From assembly GCA_001701115.1 (NCBI GenBank), contig DAAJ01000017.1:1-14219 (forward strand): a stretch of DNA of 14,219 nt, read 5' to 3'. Below are positions 8,176 through 14,219 of the stretch, piece by piece (position 1 is the first letter of the stretch; each line of letters starts with the position of its first letter). The stretch comes from Bacteroidales bacterium GP2 (lineage in GTDB: Bacteria > Bacteroidota > Bacteroidia > Bacteroidales > Muribaculaceae). Below the pieces are notes generated by a model, which was not told the DNA's origin, ran no database searches, and worked only from the letters and a program-made list of their open reading frames with translations. The position numbers were made by a program, and so were the translations under genes.

Positions 8176-10620
8176 ATGAAAAAGCCATTAATTGCCATGT
8201 TGGCGACTACGGCAGTAATGTATGCCGGAGCAGATACTATCGCGGTGAAAAATTTCCGCTACGCAGGTCCTTTTCCAGTCTATGCCCCTGTTGCTATTGA
8301 CTCGGTGGATGTCAATTCGCGCAAGTTTGACATAAAGAGCGTGCTTGAAATGCCGCTTAACCTTAATGCGGCGCTCGCCGGTAACAGCACTTCCGGTGAA
8401 GTTTTGCCCGGTGATGCATCCACCCCCGCGCTCCATGTCATATCATTCGATATTACAAACCGGGGATATGTGACTCCGGCATTGCTGCTCGGCGGAATAA
8501 AGGATTACAAGCTGTTTGTAGATGGTGAGCCGGCACACCCGGGCGAAATGAAGCTTAAGCCGGCAACCCACAAAGTTGCTGTGAAATACCTCTCACAGCC
8601 AGGGCAGAGCGATACTGCCGATATAAAAATTGCGCTTCCCGATGGGCAGCAGATTGAGGTCGGAGAGCAGAAAAAGTTGTTTACGCTTGACAATGTGCTC
8701 CATGGGAGAAGGATTTACTCCACCGAGGTGTCACCGGACGGCAAATACTTGATGACTATTTATTCAAACGGGCTCAAAGGCGGAACAACCACATGGGAAT
8801 GGATTGTGACAACTTATGACGGCAAGCCTGTGGCACGGTCAACCGAGTCCATTTCATGGATGCCCTCAGGCTCCCGCTATTACCGCACTGCAAATACCAC
8901 CTCAGGCAGAAGCATAATTGTTACCGATGCGGCAACCGGCAAGGAGTCGGTTTTCGCCCAGGGTATTCCTTCAGGTCATTTCACTATTTCTCCCGATGAA
9001 AAGTATCTTGTGGTTACCCGGATGGCAGACGGACCAAAGGAGGATGCCTCAGTGTACCGCATCCTTGAGCCTGAGGACCGGCAGCCGGGTTGGAGGAAAC
9101 GCTCTTCACTTGCTATATATGACATTGCCACCGGAGTGATGCGCCCTATCACTTTCGGCTACCATAATGTGCATCTCCAGGACATAAGCGGCGATGCATC
9201 AAAGTTGCTCGTCAGCACAAGCAAAAGCCGCTTAAGCAAGCGTCCTACCACTCTGAGCACAATCGCAGTGCTTGACCTTGCCACGATGGCGCTTGACACA
9301 GTAGTTGCAGATGATGGTTTTGTAAGCACTGCAATGTTCTCTCCCGATGCGTCCCAGGTGCTTGTGTTCGGCTCTCCGGAAGCTATCGGCGGCATTGGCA
9401 AGAATGTGCCGGAAGGCAGAATCCCCAGCATGATAGATACCCAGCTCTTCCTATATAATATAGGTGACGGCAAATTCACTCCTATGACAAAGAATTTTGA
9501 TCCGAGCGTCACTTCTGCCCGCTGGAGCCGTGCTGACGGTCAGATTTATTTCCTTGCCGAGAATCGCGATTGCATAAGCGCTTTCCGCCTTGACCCTGCG
9601 AGTGGCAAAATTACTCAGTTGCCGCTGGGACAAGACATTATTAAGGGACTCAGCTTGCCTGATGTGGGCGCAAATGCAGCATTCTGTGCCCAAAGCATGG
9701 ATAACCCCGATCGGCTCTACACACTTAATACAAAAACATTAAAGAGTATTCAGCTTGACGAGCCGCTTGCAGGCGACCTTGCAGATGTGAAGCTCGGGGA
9801 AGTTGCTCCCTGGAGCTTCGTAAGTTCACGAGGCGACAGCATCCACGGGCGTTTCTATCTGCCGCCCAACTTTGACCCAAGCCAAAAATATCCGATGATT
9901 GTGAACTATTACGGTGGATGCAGCCCTACAAGCCGCAACTTCGAGAGCCGTTATCCTCACCATGCATACGCAGCGCAGGGATATGTGGTTTATGTGATTG
10001 AGCCGAGTGGCGCAACCGGATTCGGACAGGAGTTCTCTTCACGTCATGTAAACACGGCAGGCGAAGGGGTTGCCCAGGATATTATTGAAGGAACCAAACG
10101 ATTCTGTGAGGAGCATCCATACGTCGATTCCACTAAAATCGGCTGTATCGGAGCCTCTTACGGTGGTTTCATGACCCAATACCTCCAGACAGTTACCGAT
10201 ATTTATGCCGCCGCAATATCTCATGCCGGCATCAGCGACCACACAAGCTACTGGGGTGAAGGCTACTGGGGCTACTCTTACAGCGAAGTCTCCATGGCAG
10301 ACTCGTACCCGTGGAGCGAAACAGAACTCTATGTGAAGCAGAGCCCGCTATATAATGCCGACAAAATACACACGCCGCTGCTGTTCCTGCATGGAGACGC
10401 TGACAATAATGTGCCAGTAGGGGAGAGCATACAGATGTTCACCGCCCTTAAACTGCTTGACCGCCCGACAGCTTTTGTCGCAGTCAAAGACCAGGACCAT
10501 CACATCATGGACTATGACAAGCGCATCAAGTGGCAGGACACAATTTTCGCATGGTTTGCAAAATACCTCAAGGATCAGCCCGAATGGTGGGAGTCCATGT
10601 ACCCAGAGGTCTCCCTCTGA
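8176..10620 (+). CDS. Secreted S9 family serine peptidase (prolyl oligopeptidase/DPP-IV-like)
   Basis: An 814-residue exported serine peptidase of family S9. A signal peptide (MKKPLIAMLATTAVMYAGA) precedes a long N-terminal part that reads as a beta-propeller with WD40/TolB-like repeats (about 165-530; VSPDGKYLMT, ISPDEKYLVV, FSPDASQVLV). The alpha/beta-hydrolase domain follows (about 545-800). The catalytic Ser is S661 in GCIGASYGGF, the Asp is D743 in HGDADNNVP and the His is H775 in DQDHHIM, in the order and spacing expected for S9. ATG at 8176 is preferred over an in-frame TTG two codons earlier because the signal peptide then starts MKK. Such enzymes release di- or oligopeptides, often after proline, in the periplasm; whether this is a DPP-IV, an acylaminoacyl-type or another S9 enzyme cannot be told here. 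It diverges from lacZ and is followed by a strong terminator, so it is probably monocistronic. Confidence 0.93.
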   Translation: MKKPLIAMLATTAVMYAGADTIAVKNFRYAGPFPVYAPVAIDSVDVNSRKFDIKSVLEMPLNLNAALAGNSTSGEVLPGDASTPALHVISFDITNRGYVTPALLLGGIKDYKLFVDGEPAHPGEMKLKPATHKVAVKYLSQPGQSDTADIKIALPDGQQIEVGEQKKLFTLDNVLHGRRIYSTEVSPDGKYLMTIYSNGLKGGTTTWEWIVTTYDGKPVARSTESISWMPSGSRYYRTANTTSGRSIIVTDAATGKESVFAQGIPSGHFTISPDEKYLVVTRMADGPKEDASVYRILEPEDRQPGWRKRSSLAIYDIATGVMRPITFGYHNVHLQDISGDASKLLVSTSKSRLSKRPTTLSTIAVLDLATMALDTVVADDGFVSTAMFSPDASQVLVFGSPEAIGGIGKNVPEGRIPSMIDTQLFLYNIGDGKFTPMTKNFDPSVTSARWSRADGQIYFLAENRDCISAFRLDPASGKITQLPLGQDIIKGLSLPDVGANAAFCAQSMDNPDRLYTLNTKTLKSIQLDEPLAGDLADVKLGEVAPWSFVSSRGDSIHGRFYLPPNFDPSQKYPMIVNYYGGCSPTSRNFESRYPHHAYAAQGYVVYVIEPSGATGFGQEFSSRHVNTAGEGVAQDIIEGTKRFCEEHPYVDSTKIGCIGASYGGFMTQYLQTVTDIYAAAISHAGISDHTSYWGEGYWGYSYSEVSMADSYPWSETELYVKQSPLYNADKIHTPLLFLHGDADNNVPVGESIQMFTALKLLDRPTAFVAVKDQDHHIMDYDKRIKWQDTIFAWFAKYLKDQPEWWESMYPEVSL

Positions 10621-10641
10621 TTATGGCTTTACTAAAAAGTG

Positions 10642-10684
10642 GCTGCGTCGTAATTAAGTTTTTACGGCGCAGCTTCTCTTTTTA
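10642..10684 (+). terminator. Terminator of the S9 peptidase gene
   Basis: GCTGCG-T-CGTAA (10642-10653) pairs with TTACG-G-CGCAGC (10662-10673) with one U/G wobble and an 8-base loop, followed by the T-rich tract TTCTCTTTTT. It starts 21 bases after the stop codon. Confidence 0.88.
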
Positions 10685-10789
10685 GCCCTTTGAAGTATCA
10701 TACAATATTTAATGGAGGCAAAAATTAAGATTATTGAAAATGAATTCCACTATTTGCCTAACTTTCACTGAAGTTGTGGACCATGTCAA
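10685..10789. other. Short non-coding stretch
   Basis: An AT-rich stretch between the S9 terminator and the 3' end of the barrel-gene remnant. It contains only a weak 5-bp inverted repeat (AACTT/AAGTT near 10760-10780) without a T tract. I see no gene, promoter or RNA here. Confidence 0.5.
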
Positions 10790-11017
10790 TTATCTCTTCT
10801 TTGGCTGTACTGCAAACTTGTACTGGACGTGGAGCAACGCGTAGCGGGGGAGGACGTTTGTATAGACCTCTGTCAGCGCCTGGTCGTTGACGTTGTAAGT
10901 GACATTGTCAAGCTGGTGGAGCAGGTCAAAGCCGTCAAGCATGATCAGCCATTTGCCGCCCTTGACGGTGTAGGTGAGCCGACCGTTCCACACCGCTTTT
11001 GTGGTGTTTTTTGCCAT
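10790..11017 (-). pseudogene. C-terminal remnant of an outer-membrane beta-barrel gene
   Basis: The 75 codons read as the last two or three strands of a TonB-receptor-like barrel: the strand WNGRLTYTVKGGKWLIMLDG, the turn region DLLHQLDNVTYNVNDQALTE, then the terminal strand TNVLPRYALLHVQYKF and a basic tail QPKKR before TAA. Proteins of the PF14905-type family end in this way (LPRY..L.VxYKF), and full-length members run to roughly 700-900 residues. The frame begins at an ATG at 11017 that lies inside what should be mid-barrel sequence; no signal peptide or plug domain precedes it, and upstream codons up to the TAA at 11072-11074 do not look barrel-like. I infer that the 5' portion has been deleted. 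It is not a fragment of the barrel gene at the left end of the window, which is intact at its 3' end and has a different terminal sequence. A gene finder may list it as a hypothetical 75-residue protein. Confidence 0.72.
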
Positions 11018-11028
11018 ATTGCAAAGTT

Positions 11029-11060
11029 TTGGTATTTTCGCAGGGAATATAGTATTATTG
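11029..11060 (+). promoter_or_regulatory. Promoter of the ygbA-like gene
   Basis: TTG at 11029-11031 (within GTTTTGG), a 21-base spacer, then TATTATTG at 11053-11060, which differs from TAnnTTTG at one position. A start near 11067 would give a leader of about 23 nt before the ATG at 11090. I see no clear binding site for a nitric-oxide-responsive regulator. Confidence 0.45.
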
Positions 11061-11089
11061 GAATAGTCGTTTTATTAGGAACTATATCA

Positions 11090-11389
11090 ATGAAGCGCAT
11101 TGAGCGTGAAAAGAGGGTAGTGTCGCAGATGATTATGCATTATTGCCGTCGGCATCATGGCGGCAAGAACTTGTGCGCTGATTGCCGCGGGCTGCTGGAG
11201 TATGTAATGGCACGTATGGATAAATGCCCTAAAGGGGAGATGAAAACCAGTTGCCGGAAATGTGACATACATTGCTATTCATCCAAGTGCAGGATGCGTA
11301 TACGCGAAGTCATGAAGTATATGGGTCCGCGCATGCTTCTTGTAAATCCGATAGCCGCATTGCGTCATATCTGGGATGAAATGAGATAA
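11090..11389 (+). CDS. ygbA: YgbA-family protein ('nitrous oxide-stimulated promoter' family)
   Basis: A 99-residue cytoplasmic protein of the YgbA/nitrous-oxide-stimulated-promoter family (PF11756 type). The family signature is clear: CADCRGLLEYVMARMDKCPKG, then CRKCDIHCYSSKCR, then MKYMGPRMLLVNPIAALRH at the C terminus. Eight cysteines (C19, C29, C32, C46, C55, C58, C62, C67), in CxxC and CxxxC pairs, suggest metal or iron-sulphur binding, but that is inference. E. coli ygbA belongs to the NsrR regulon and is induced by nitric oxide; its biochemical role is not settled. ATG at 11090 is chosen because conservation begins there and a promoter lies directly upstream, although the frame stays open for 261 bases further upstream through the barrel remnant. 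No other nitrosative-stress gene (hcp, norB, flavodiiron) is adjacent. Length is typical for the family. Confidence 0.9.
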   Translation: MKRIEREKRVVSQMIMHYCRRHHGGKNLCADCRGLLEYVMARMDKCPKGEMKTSCRKCDIHCYSSKCRMRIREVMKYMGPRMLLVNPIAALRHIWDEMR

Positions 11390-11434
11390 AAAAACAGCTT
11401 CCTGAATTGCCGCATTTGTGCATATCCAGGAAGC
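11388..11434 (-). terminator. Terminator of the C1 peptidase gene
   Basis: Perfect 8-bp arms GCTTCCTG (11397-11404) and CAGGAAGC (11427-11434) surround a 22-base loop. On the minus strand they are followed by TG and seven T. The hairpin lies 24 bases past the peptidase stop and directly abuts the ygbA-like stop codon, so it probably separates the two convergent genes. Confidence 0.82.
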
Positions 11435-11457
11435 CGTAAGTATGATTAATGCAGGGG

Positions 11458-12855
11458 TCAGATTTCGTCTGCAAACATGGGATCCCATGCAGGTAGCATG
11501 GTGGGTTTCTGTTTCAGCACTTCTGCGGCTTTGCCGTTGAGGTATTTCTTGTCTACAACGAGGCGGAACATGTATTCATCAAACCATTTGTCGCTCATAA
11601 TGAGATGACCGCCGTTTGCGCCGGGTCCCCAGCTGTTTTCAACCATCCATTTTTTCGGTGTGCCGTTTTCATCGAGGTCAACTGCAACAAGAGTCATTGC
11701 GTGGCTGGAACCGCTTGAATGGGTGAGAATGCGCTGCTTCTTGTCCATGCCGAAAGTAGTGCCGAAAAGTGAGCCGTAGTCAAGGTAGTCAACGTCAAGC
11801 ACGCCGCGCTCGCGGTCAAAGAATTTGCCTACGTCGCAAGAAAAGTACATCGCTGTACTGTCCTTTATTGAAGCTATAGCCATCTCTTTTATATCCTCAA
11901 TCGGCAAGTTGACGTATGTCCAGTTCTTGCCGTCATAAGTGTGGCGGTCATATTCTATTTCATAAAGCTTGTAGTATTCGCGGCTCGGGTCATTCATCAG
12001 CATGACATAGTTGTTGGTGAGGTCATTGCCGAGGTATTCCGCGTAGAATGACTGCGGGGTATATGTTTTTGTTTCAATGGCGTTGCCTTTAGTGTCGCGG
12101 CGTGTCCAAGTGAACTCTGTGGGAGGTTCGCCGAGGTTAAGCGCCAGCATACGGTACACTTCGCCGAGCATTTCGGTTTTGCGTTTCTGGAGGTCTGCGG
12201 TTTTGGTCTTTGCTGCTGCGAGGTCGCGCAGTTCAAGCCCGTATTCTTTGAGTTTAAGCCCGATGAGGTTGCTCATGCGTGAAGTAGAGTTTGAGCTGTT
12301 TGTTTCAATCATCACTTCTGCGGGGACAACACCGTATTTTGAAATGATATCAGAAATGCCGGTAAATTGACCGCCGTCACTGAGAGGATGGCTGAAAAGC
12401 CAGTCAACGGTCTTGTCATCCATAGGTTTGTCTGACGTGTCAATGATTCCCTGGAGGAAGAGGTTTGCCTTTTCAAGCTGGTCCCAGAAGAAATTGTAGT
12501 TTTGCGAGAATTGCAGTTCCGGCAAATTGTGCTTTGCCATAGCCTGTGCGCGGAGCACATTGAGCCCGGTGAAAAGCCAGCATCTTCCGCTGCTCTTCTG
12601 GTTTGTGATTCCTTTGCTTGGCACACGATGGGAGAAATGGTTGTCGAAGTTGTTCTTTGACGCGGTGTTTACAGCGAGCTTGTTGATGTCGTTGTTTGAA
12701 ATCGCGTTGAAGATAGCCTTGTCGGCAGGGGTGTTTTTAAAAGCGCCCTTGATGGTGGTCATCATCTCCGGAGTGATGCCCCCGTTTGAATTTCTGGTCT
12801 GTGCCGTGGCAGTGAGCGCGAGTGCAGCCATGGCGAGACACAATGTTTTTTTCAT
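11458..12855 (-). CDS. pepC: Exported C1 peptidase, bleomycin hydrolase/aminopeptidase C family
   Basis: A 465-residue papain-fold cysteine peptidase of family C1B (PF03051). The Gln-Cys pair is Q86 and C92 in NQKSSGRCWLFTGLNVLR, where papain-like enzymes usually have CW(S/A)F. The catalytic His is H385 (SSHAMTLVAVD) and the Asn is N407 (MVENSWG). An N-terminal signal peptide (MKKTLCLAMAALALTATAQT) predicts export to the periplasm, whereas yeast bleomycin hydrolase and lactococcal PepC are cytoplasmic. In those enzymes the C terminus folds into the active-site cleft and restricts cleavage to aminopeptidase activity. Here the tail reads PAWDPMFADEI, a few residues beyond the usual WDPM motif, which could change trimming behaviour. 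Length fits the family (about 450 residues plus the signal). The start has a convincing promoter 79 bases upstream and the gene has its own terminator, so it is monocistronic. It probably trims peptides alongside the S9 peptidase; the two are not in one operon. Confidence 0.92.
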   Translation of the reverse strand: MKKTLCLAMAALALTATAQTRNSNGGITPEMMTTIKGAFKNTPADKAIFNAISNNDINKLAVNTASKNNFDNHFSHRVPSKGITNQKSSGRCWLFTGLNVLRAQAMAKHNLPELQFSQNYNFFWDQLEKANLFLQGIIDTSDKPMDDKTVDWLFSHPLSDGGQFTGISDIISKYGVVPAEVMIETNSSNSTSRMSNLIGLKLKEYGLELRDLAAAKTKTADLQKRKTEMLGEVYRMLALNLGEPPTEFTWTRRDTKGNAIETKTYTPQSFYAEYLGNDLTNNYVMLMNDPSREYYKLYEIEYDRHTYDGKNWTYVNLPIEDIKEMAIASIKDSTAMYFSCDVGKFFDRERGVLDVDYLDYGSLFGTTFGMDKKQRILTHSSGSSHAMTLVAVDLDENGTPKKWMVENSWGPGANGGHLIMSDKWFDEYMFRLVVDKKYLNGKAAEVLKQKPTMLPAWDPMFADEI

Positions 12856-12933
12856 GTTGCGGGTTGTAATGGATATACAGGTTAATGATTCTATCTTTCA
12901 AGCCAAATATGCCGGAAGAGAAAAGAATTTTTA

Positions 12934-12965
12934 CAAAAATAGCTATTCTCTTGTTGCTGTGCAAA
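12934..12965 (-). promoter_or_regulatory. Promoter of the C1 peptidase gene (TTTG-20-TATTTTTG)
   Basis: Minus strand: TTTG (plus CAAA at 12962-12965), a 20-base spacer, then TATTTTTG (plus 12934-12941). Both elements match the Bacteroidota consensus exactly at near-ideal spacing. The start of transcription would fall near 12928, giving a leader of about 70 nt before the ATG at 12855. This is the best promoter in the window. Confidence 0.65.
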
Positions 12966-12993
12966 TTTGCTCATACCGTTTCGTGTGGCGTAT

Positions 12994-13039
12994 AAAAACC
13001 TTGCAAATTTAAAGTGATACTTTAAAATTGCAAGGTTTT
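12994..13039 (-). terminator. Long hairpin terminator of the AAA ATPase gene
   Basis: Arms of 21 bases (12995-13015 and 13019-13039) pair with a single mismatch around a 3-base loop GAT. The outer half is AAAACCTTGCAA/TTGCAAGGTTTT, the inner half TTTAAAGT/ACTTTAAA. On the minus strand it ends in TTTTTAT, 7 bases past the ATPase stop. The T-rich far arm could also stop plus-strand transcription. The near-symmetric arms also contain promoter-like motifs (see findings). Confidence 0.82.
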
Positions 13040-13045
13040 CTCTGG

Positions 13046-14179
13046 CTATAGGTCGCGTATATTTATGAGCGAAGGGCTTTCGGTTGTGCCGTCATATATC
13101 ACAGTGGTGGCTTTAACAGAAGGGAGAATGCCTGAAAGATAACGCAAATTTTTCGTGAAATCGGTCTGGAAAGTCTTGCCTGCCTTTATTTCATATAGAG
13201 CCAATCTGTCTGGAAATGACTGAATCACATCAACCTCTCTCCCTGAATTTTCCCGGTAAAAGAACAGATTAGGATCTTTTGAACTGTTGTATCTGTTTTT
13301 AAGGAGTTCTGTAACAGCTATATTTTCAAATATTGCTCCTCTCAGAGGATGGTTGTCGAGTTGCTCCGGTGTCTCTATGCCGATAAGGTAGCAAAGCAGC
13401 CCTGAGTCATAGAAATACAATTTTGGAGTTTTGGTCAGCCTTTTGGATATATTTGCATAATATGGTTGCAGGGTGTAAATTATATATGAAGCCTTCAGAA
13501 TAGAAATCCAGGATGAAATTGTAGGAGACGATACTCCGGTTTCAACGGCAATTGAGGATTGGTTTAATTCACATCCTGCTCTTGCTGCACACAGGCGAAT
13601 GAATTTTTGGAATCGGTCAAGGTTCTGTATCTGCGCCATTCCCCGTATATCACGCTCAAGGTAAGTGCCATAGTAATTGCGGTAAAAAAGCTCTGGAGGA
13701 ATTCCGTCTGACACTACTCCCGGATACAATCCTCTCCACATCAGATTTGAGGTAGGAATGTCAATCATTGTTTTTGGGAGTTCGTTGAAAGAAAATGGCA
13801 GCAGGGTGTAAAGTGCCGCTCTTCCGGCTAATGACTGCATGCTTTTGTGCAGCAGTGCAAAATTATTACTTCCTGTAAGTACATATCTCAGTGACTTGTC
13901 CCTGTCCACTCGTGCCTGTATTGCGGACAGTATTTCAGGATAATTTTGCACTTCATCTATAATCGCTTTATTGCCAAGGGAGTCCAAAAACGAATTGACA
14001 TCTTCGGTGGCACGGTTGCGTGTGCTGATATCTTCAAGGTTGACAAAGGAGTAATCGTTGAAAATATGTCGTGCAAGTGTAGTTTTGCCGGTTTGTCTCG
14101 GACCGGTAAGGATTATGACAGGATAGTATTTTACGGCTTGATATATTGCCGTGGAAATTTGTCGCTCTATGTATGCCAT
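13046..14179 (-). CDS. ATPase of the AAA_14/DUF4143 family
   Basis: A 377-residue P-loop ATPase with an AAA_14 N-terminal domain and a DUF4143 C-terminal domain. Walker A is GPRQTGKTT (residues 26-34), Walker B is KAIIDEVQ (D75, E76) and LTGSNNF (101-107) fits the sensor-1 position. DUF4143 runs from about 190 to 340. Near its end GREVDVI followed by LALYEIKAGK gives the D-(12)-ExK spacing (D317, E330, K332) of a PD-(D/E)xK nuclease-like core, as is usual in this family. A segment at about 207-230 (NQSSIAVETGVSSPTISSWI) looks like a winged-helix-type element. ATG at 14179 is preferred over an in-frame TTG at 14203. The family is very common and repeated in Bacteroidota genomes and its function is unknown; a role in a toxin-antitoxin or DNA-related process is speculation. 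It is the last gene before its terminator; upstream context lies outside the window. GC in sampled lines is lower than in lacZ. Confidence 0.9.
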   Translation of the reverse strand: MAYIERQISTAIYQAVKYYPVIILTGPRQTGKTTLARHIFNDYSFVNLEDISTRNRATEDVNSFLDSLGNKAIIDEVQNYPEILSAIQARVDRDKSLRYVLTGSNNFALLHKSMQSLAGRAALYTLLPFSFNELPKTMIDIPTSNLMWRGLYPGVVSDGIPPELFYRNYYGTYLERDIRGMAQIQNLDRFQKFIRLCAARAGCELNQSSIAVETGVSSPTISSWISILKASYIIYTLQPYYANISKRLTKTPKLYFYDSGLLCYLIGIETPEQLDNHPLRGAIFENIAVTELLKNRYNSSKDPNLFFYRENSGREVDVIQSFPDRLALYEIKAGKTFQTDFTKNLRYLSGILPSVKATTVIYDGTTESPSLINIRDL

Positions 14180-14219
14180 GATGAGATTGGATTTCTTGTG
14201 CAAATGTAGTAAACCCGGG

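Noticed and set aside
10829..11089. In-frame upstream extension of the ygbA-like gene, which would give a 186-residue protein
   Set aside because: The extra residues are the complement of the barrel remnant, show no family similarity, and lie mostly upstream of the proposed promoter. The 99-residue form matches the family length.
2417..14179. A new defence island combining the kinase-like protein and the DUF4143 ATPase
   Set aside because: The two are about 10 kb apart, separated by metabolic and digestive genes with their own promoters and terminators. No nuclease, methylase, toxin-antitoxin or phage gene accompanies them.
1..14219. tRNA, rRNA, riboswitch, insertion sequence or integrase in the window
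   Set aside because: No cloverleaf, conserved rRNA segment, transposase motif or terminal inverted repeats were recognised on either strand by reading. Leaders are short (about 25-70 nt) and hold no obvious riboswitch fold.

Overview
The window looks like a chromosomal stretch from a gut-type Bacteroidales bacterium. The reasons are a TonB-receptor-like outer-membrane barrel with an N-terminal carboxypeptidase-regulatory domain, a secreted GH2 beta-galactosidase, Bacteroidota-style promoters (TTTG/TTG spaced about 20 bases from TAnnTTTG), and the lack of Shine-Dalgarno sequences before most starts. A Muribaculaceae-like origin is possible from the moderate GC and gene content, but this is an impression and not a demonstrated placement.

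Layout, left to right. (1) Positions 2-2323, plus strand: an outer-membrane beta-barrel protein whose 5' end lies outside the window. (2) Positions 4766-2417, minus strand: a two-gene unit of an AspT/YidE-type transporter followed after 28 bases by a cytidylate-kinase-like protein, closed by a hairpin terminator at 2355-2393. (3) Positions 8044-4955, minus strand: a periplasmic beta-galactosidase with its own terminator. It diverges from (4) a secreted S9 (DPP-IV-like) serine peptidase at 8176-10620, plus strand, across a 131-base region holding both promoters and a small dyad. (5) Positions 10621-11090: a terminator, a C-terminal remnant of an outer-membrane barrel gene (10790-11017, minus), and a promoter. 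(6) Positions 11090-11389, plus strand: a small cysteine-rich YgbA-family ('nitrous oxide-stimulated promoter') protein. (7) Positions 12855-11458, minus strand: an exported C1 peptidase of the bleomycin hydrolase/PepC family, with a strong promoter and terminator. (8) Positions 14179-13046, minus strand: an AAA_14/DUF4143 ATPase ending in a long hairpin.

The genes do not form one pathway. Three exported hydrolases (beta-galactosidase, S9 peptidase, C1 peptidase) fit a bacterium that digests glycans and peptides in its periplasm, and the transporter could take up amino- or dicarboxylic acids, but each is its own transcription unit. No phage, IS, CRISPR, tRNA or rRNA was seen. I found no convincing new multi-gene system. 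The more interesting points are regulatory (divergent promoter dyad, terminator with embedded promoter-like motifs), the decayed barrel fragment next to ygbA, and the transporter-kinase pairing.
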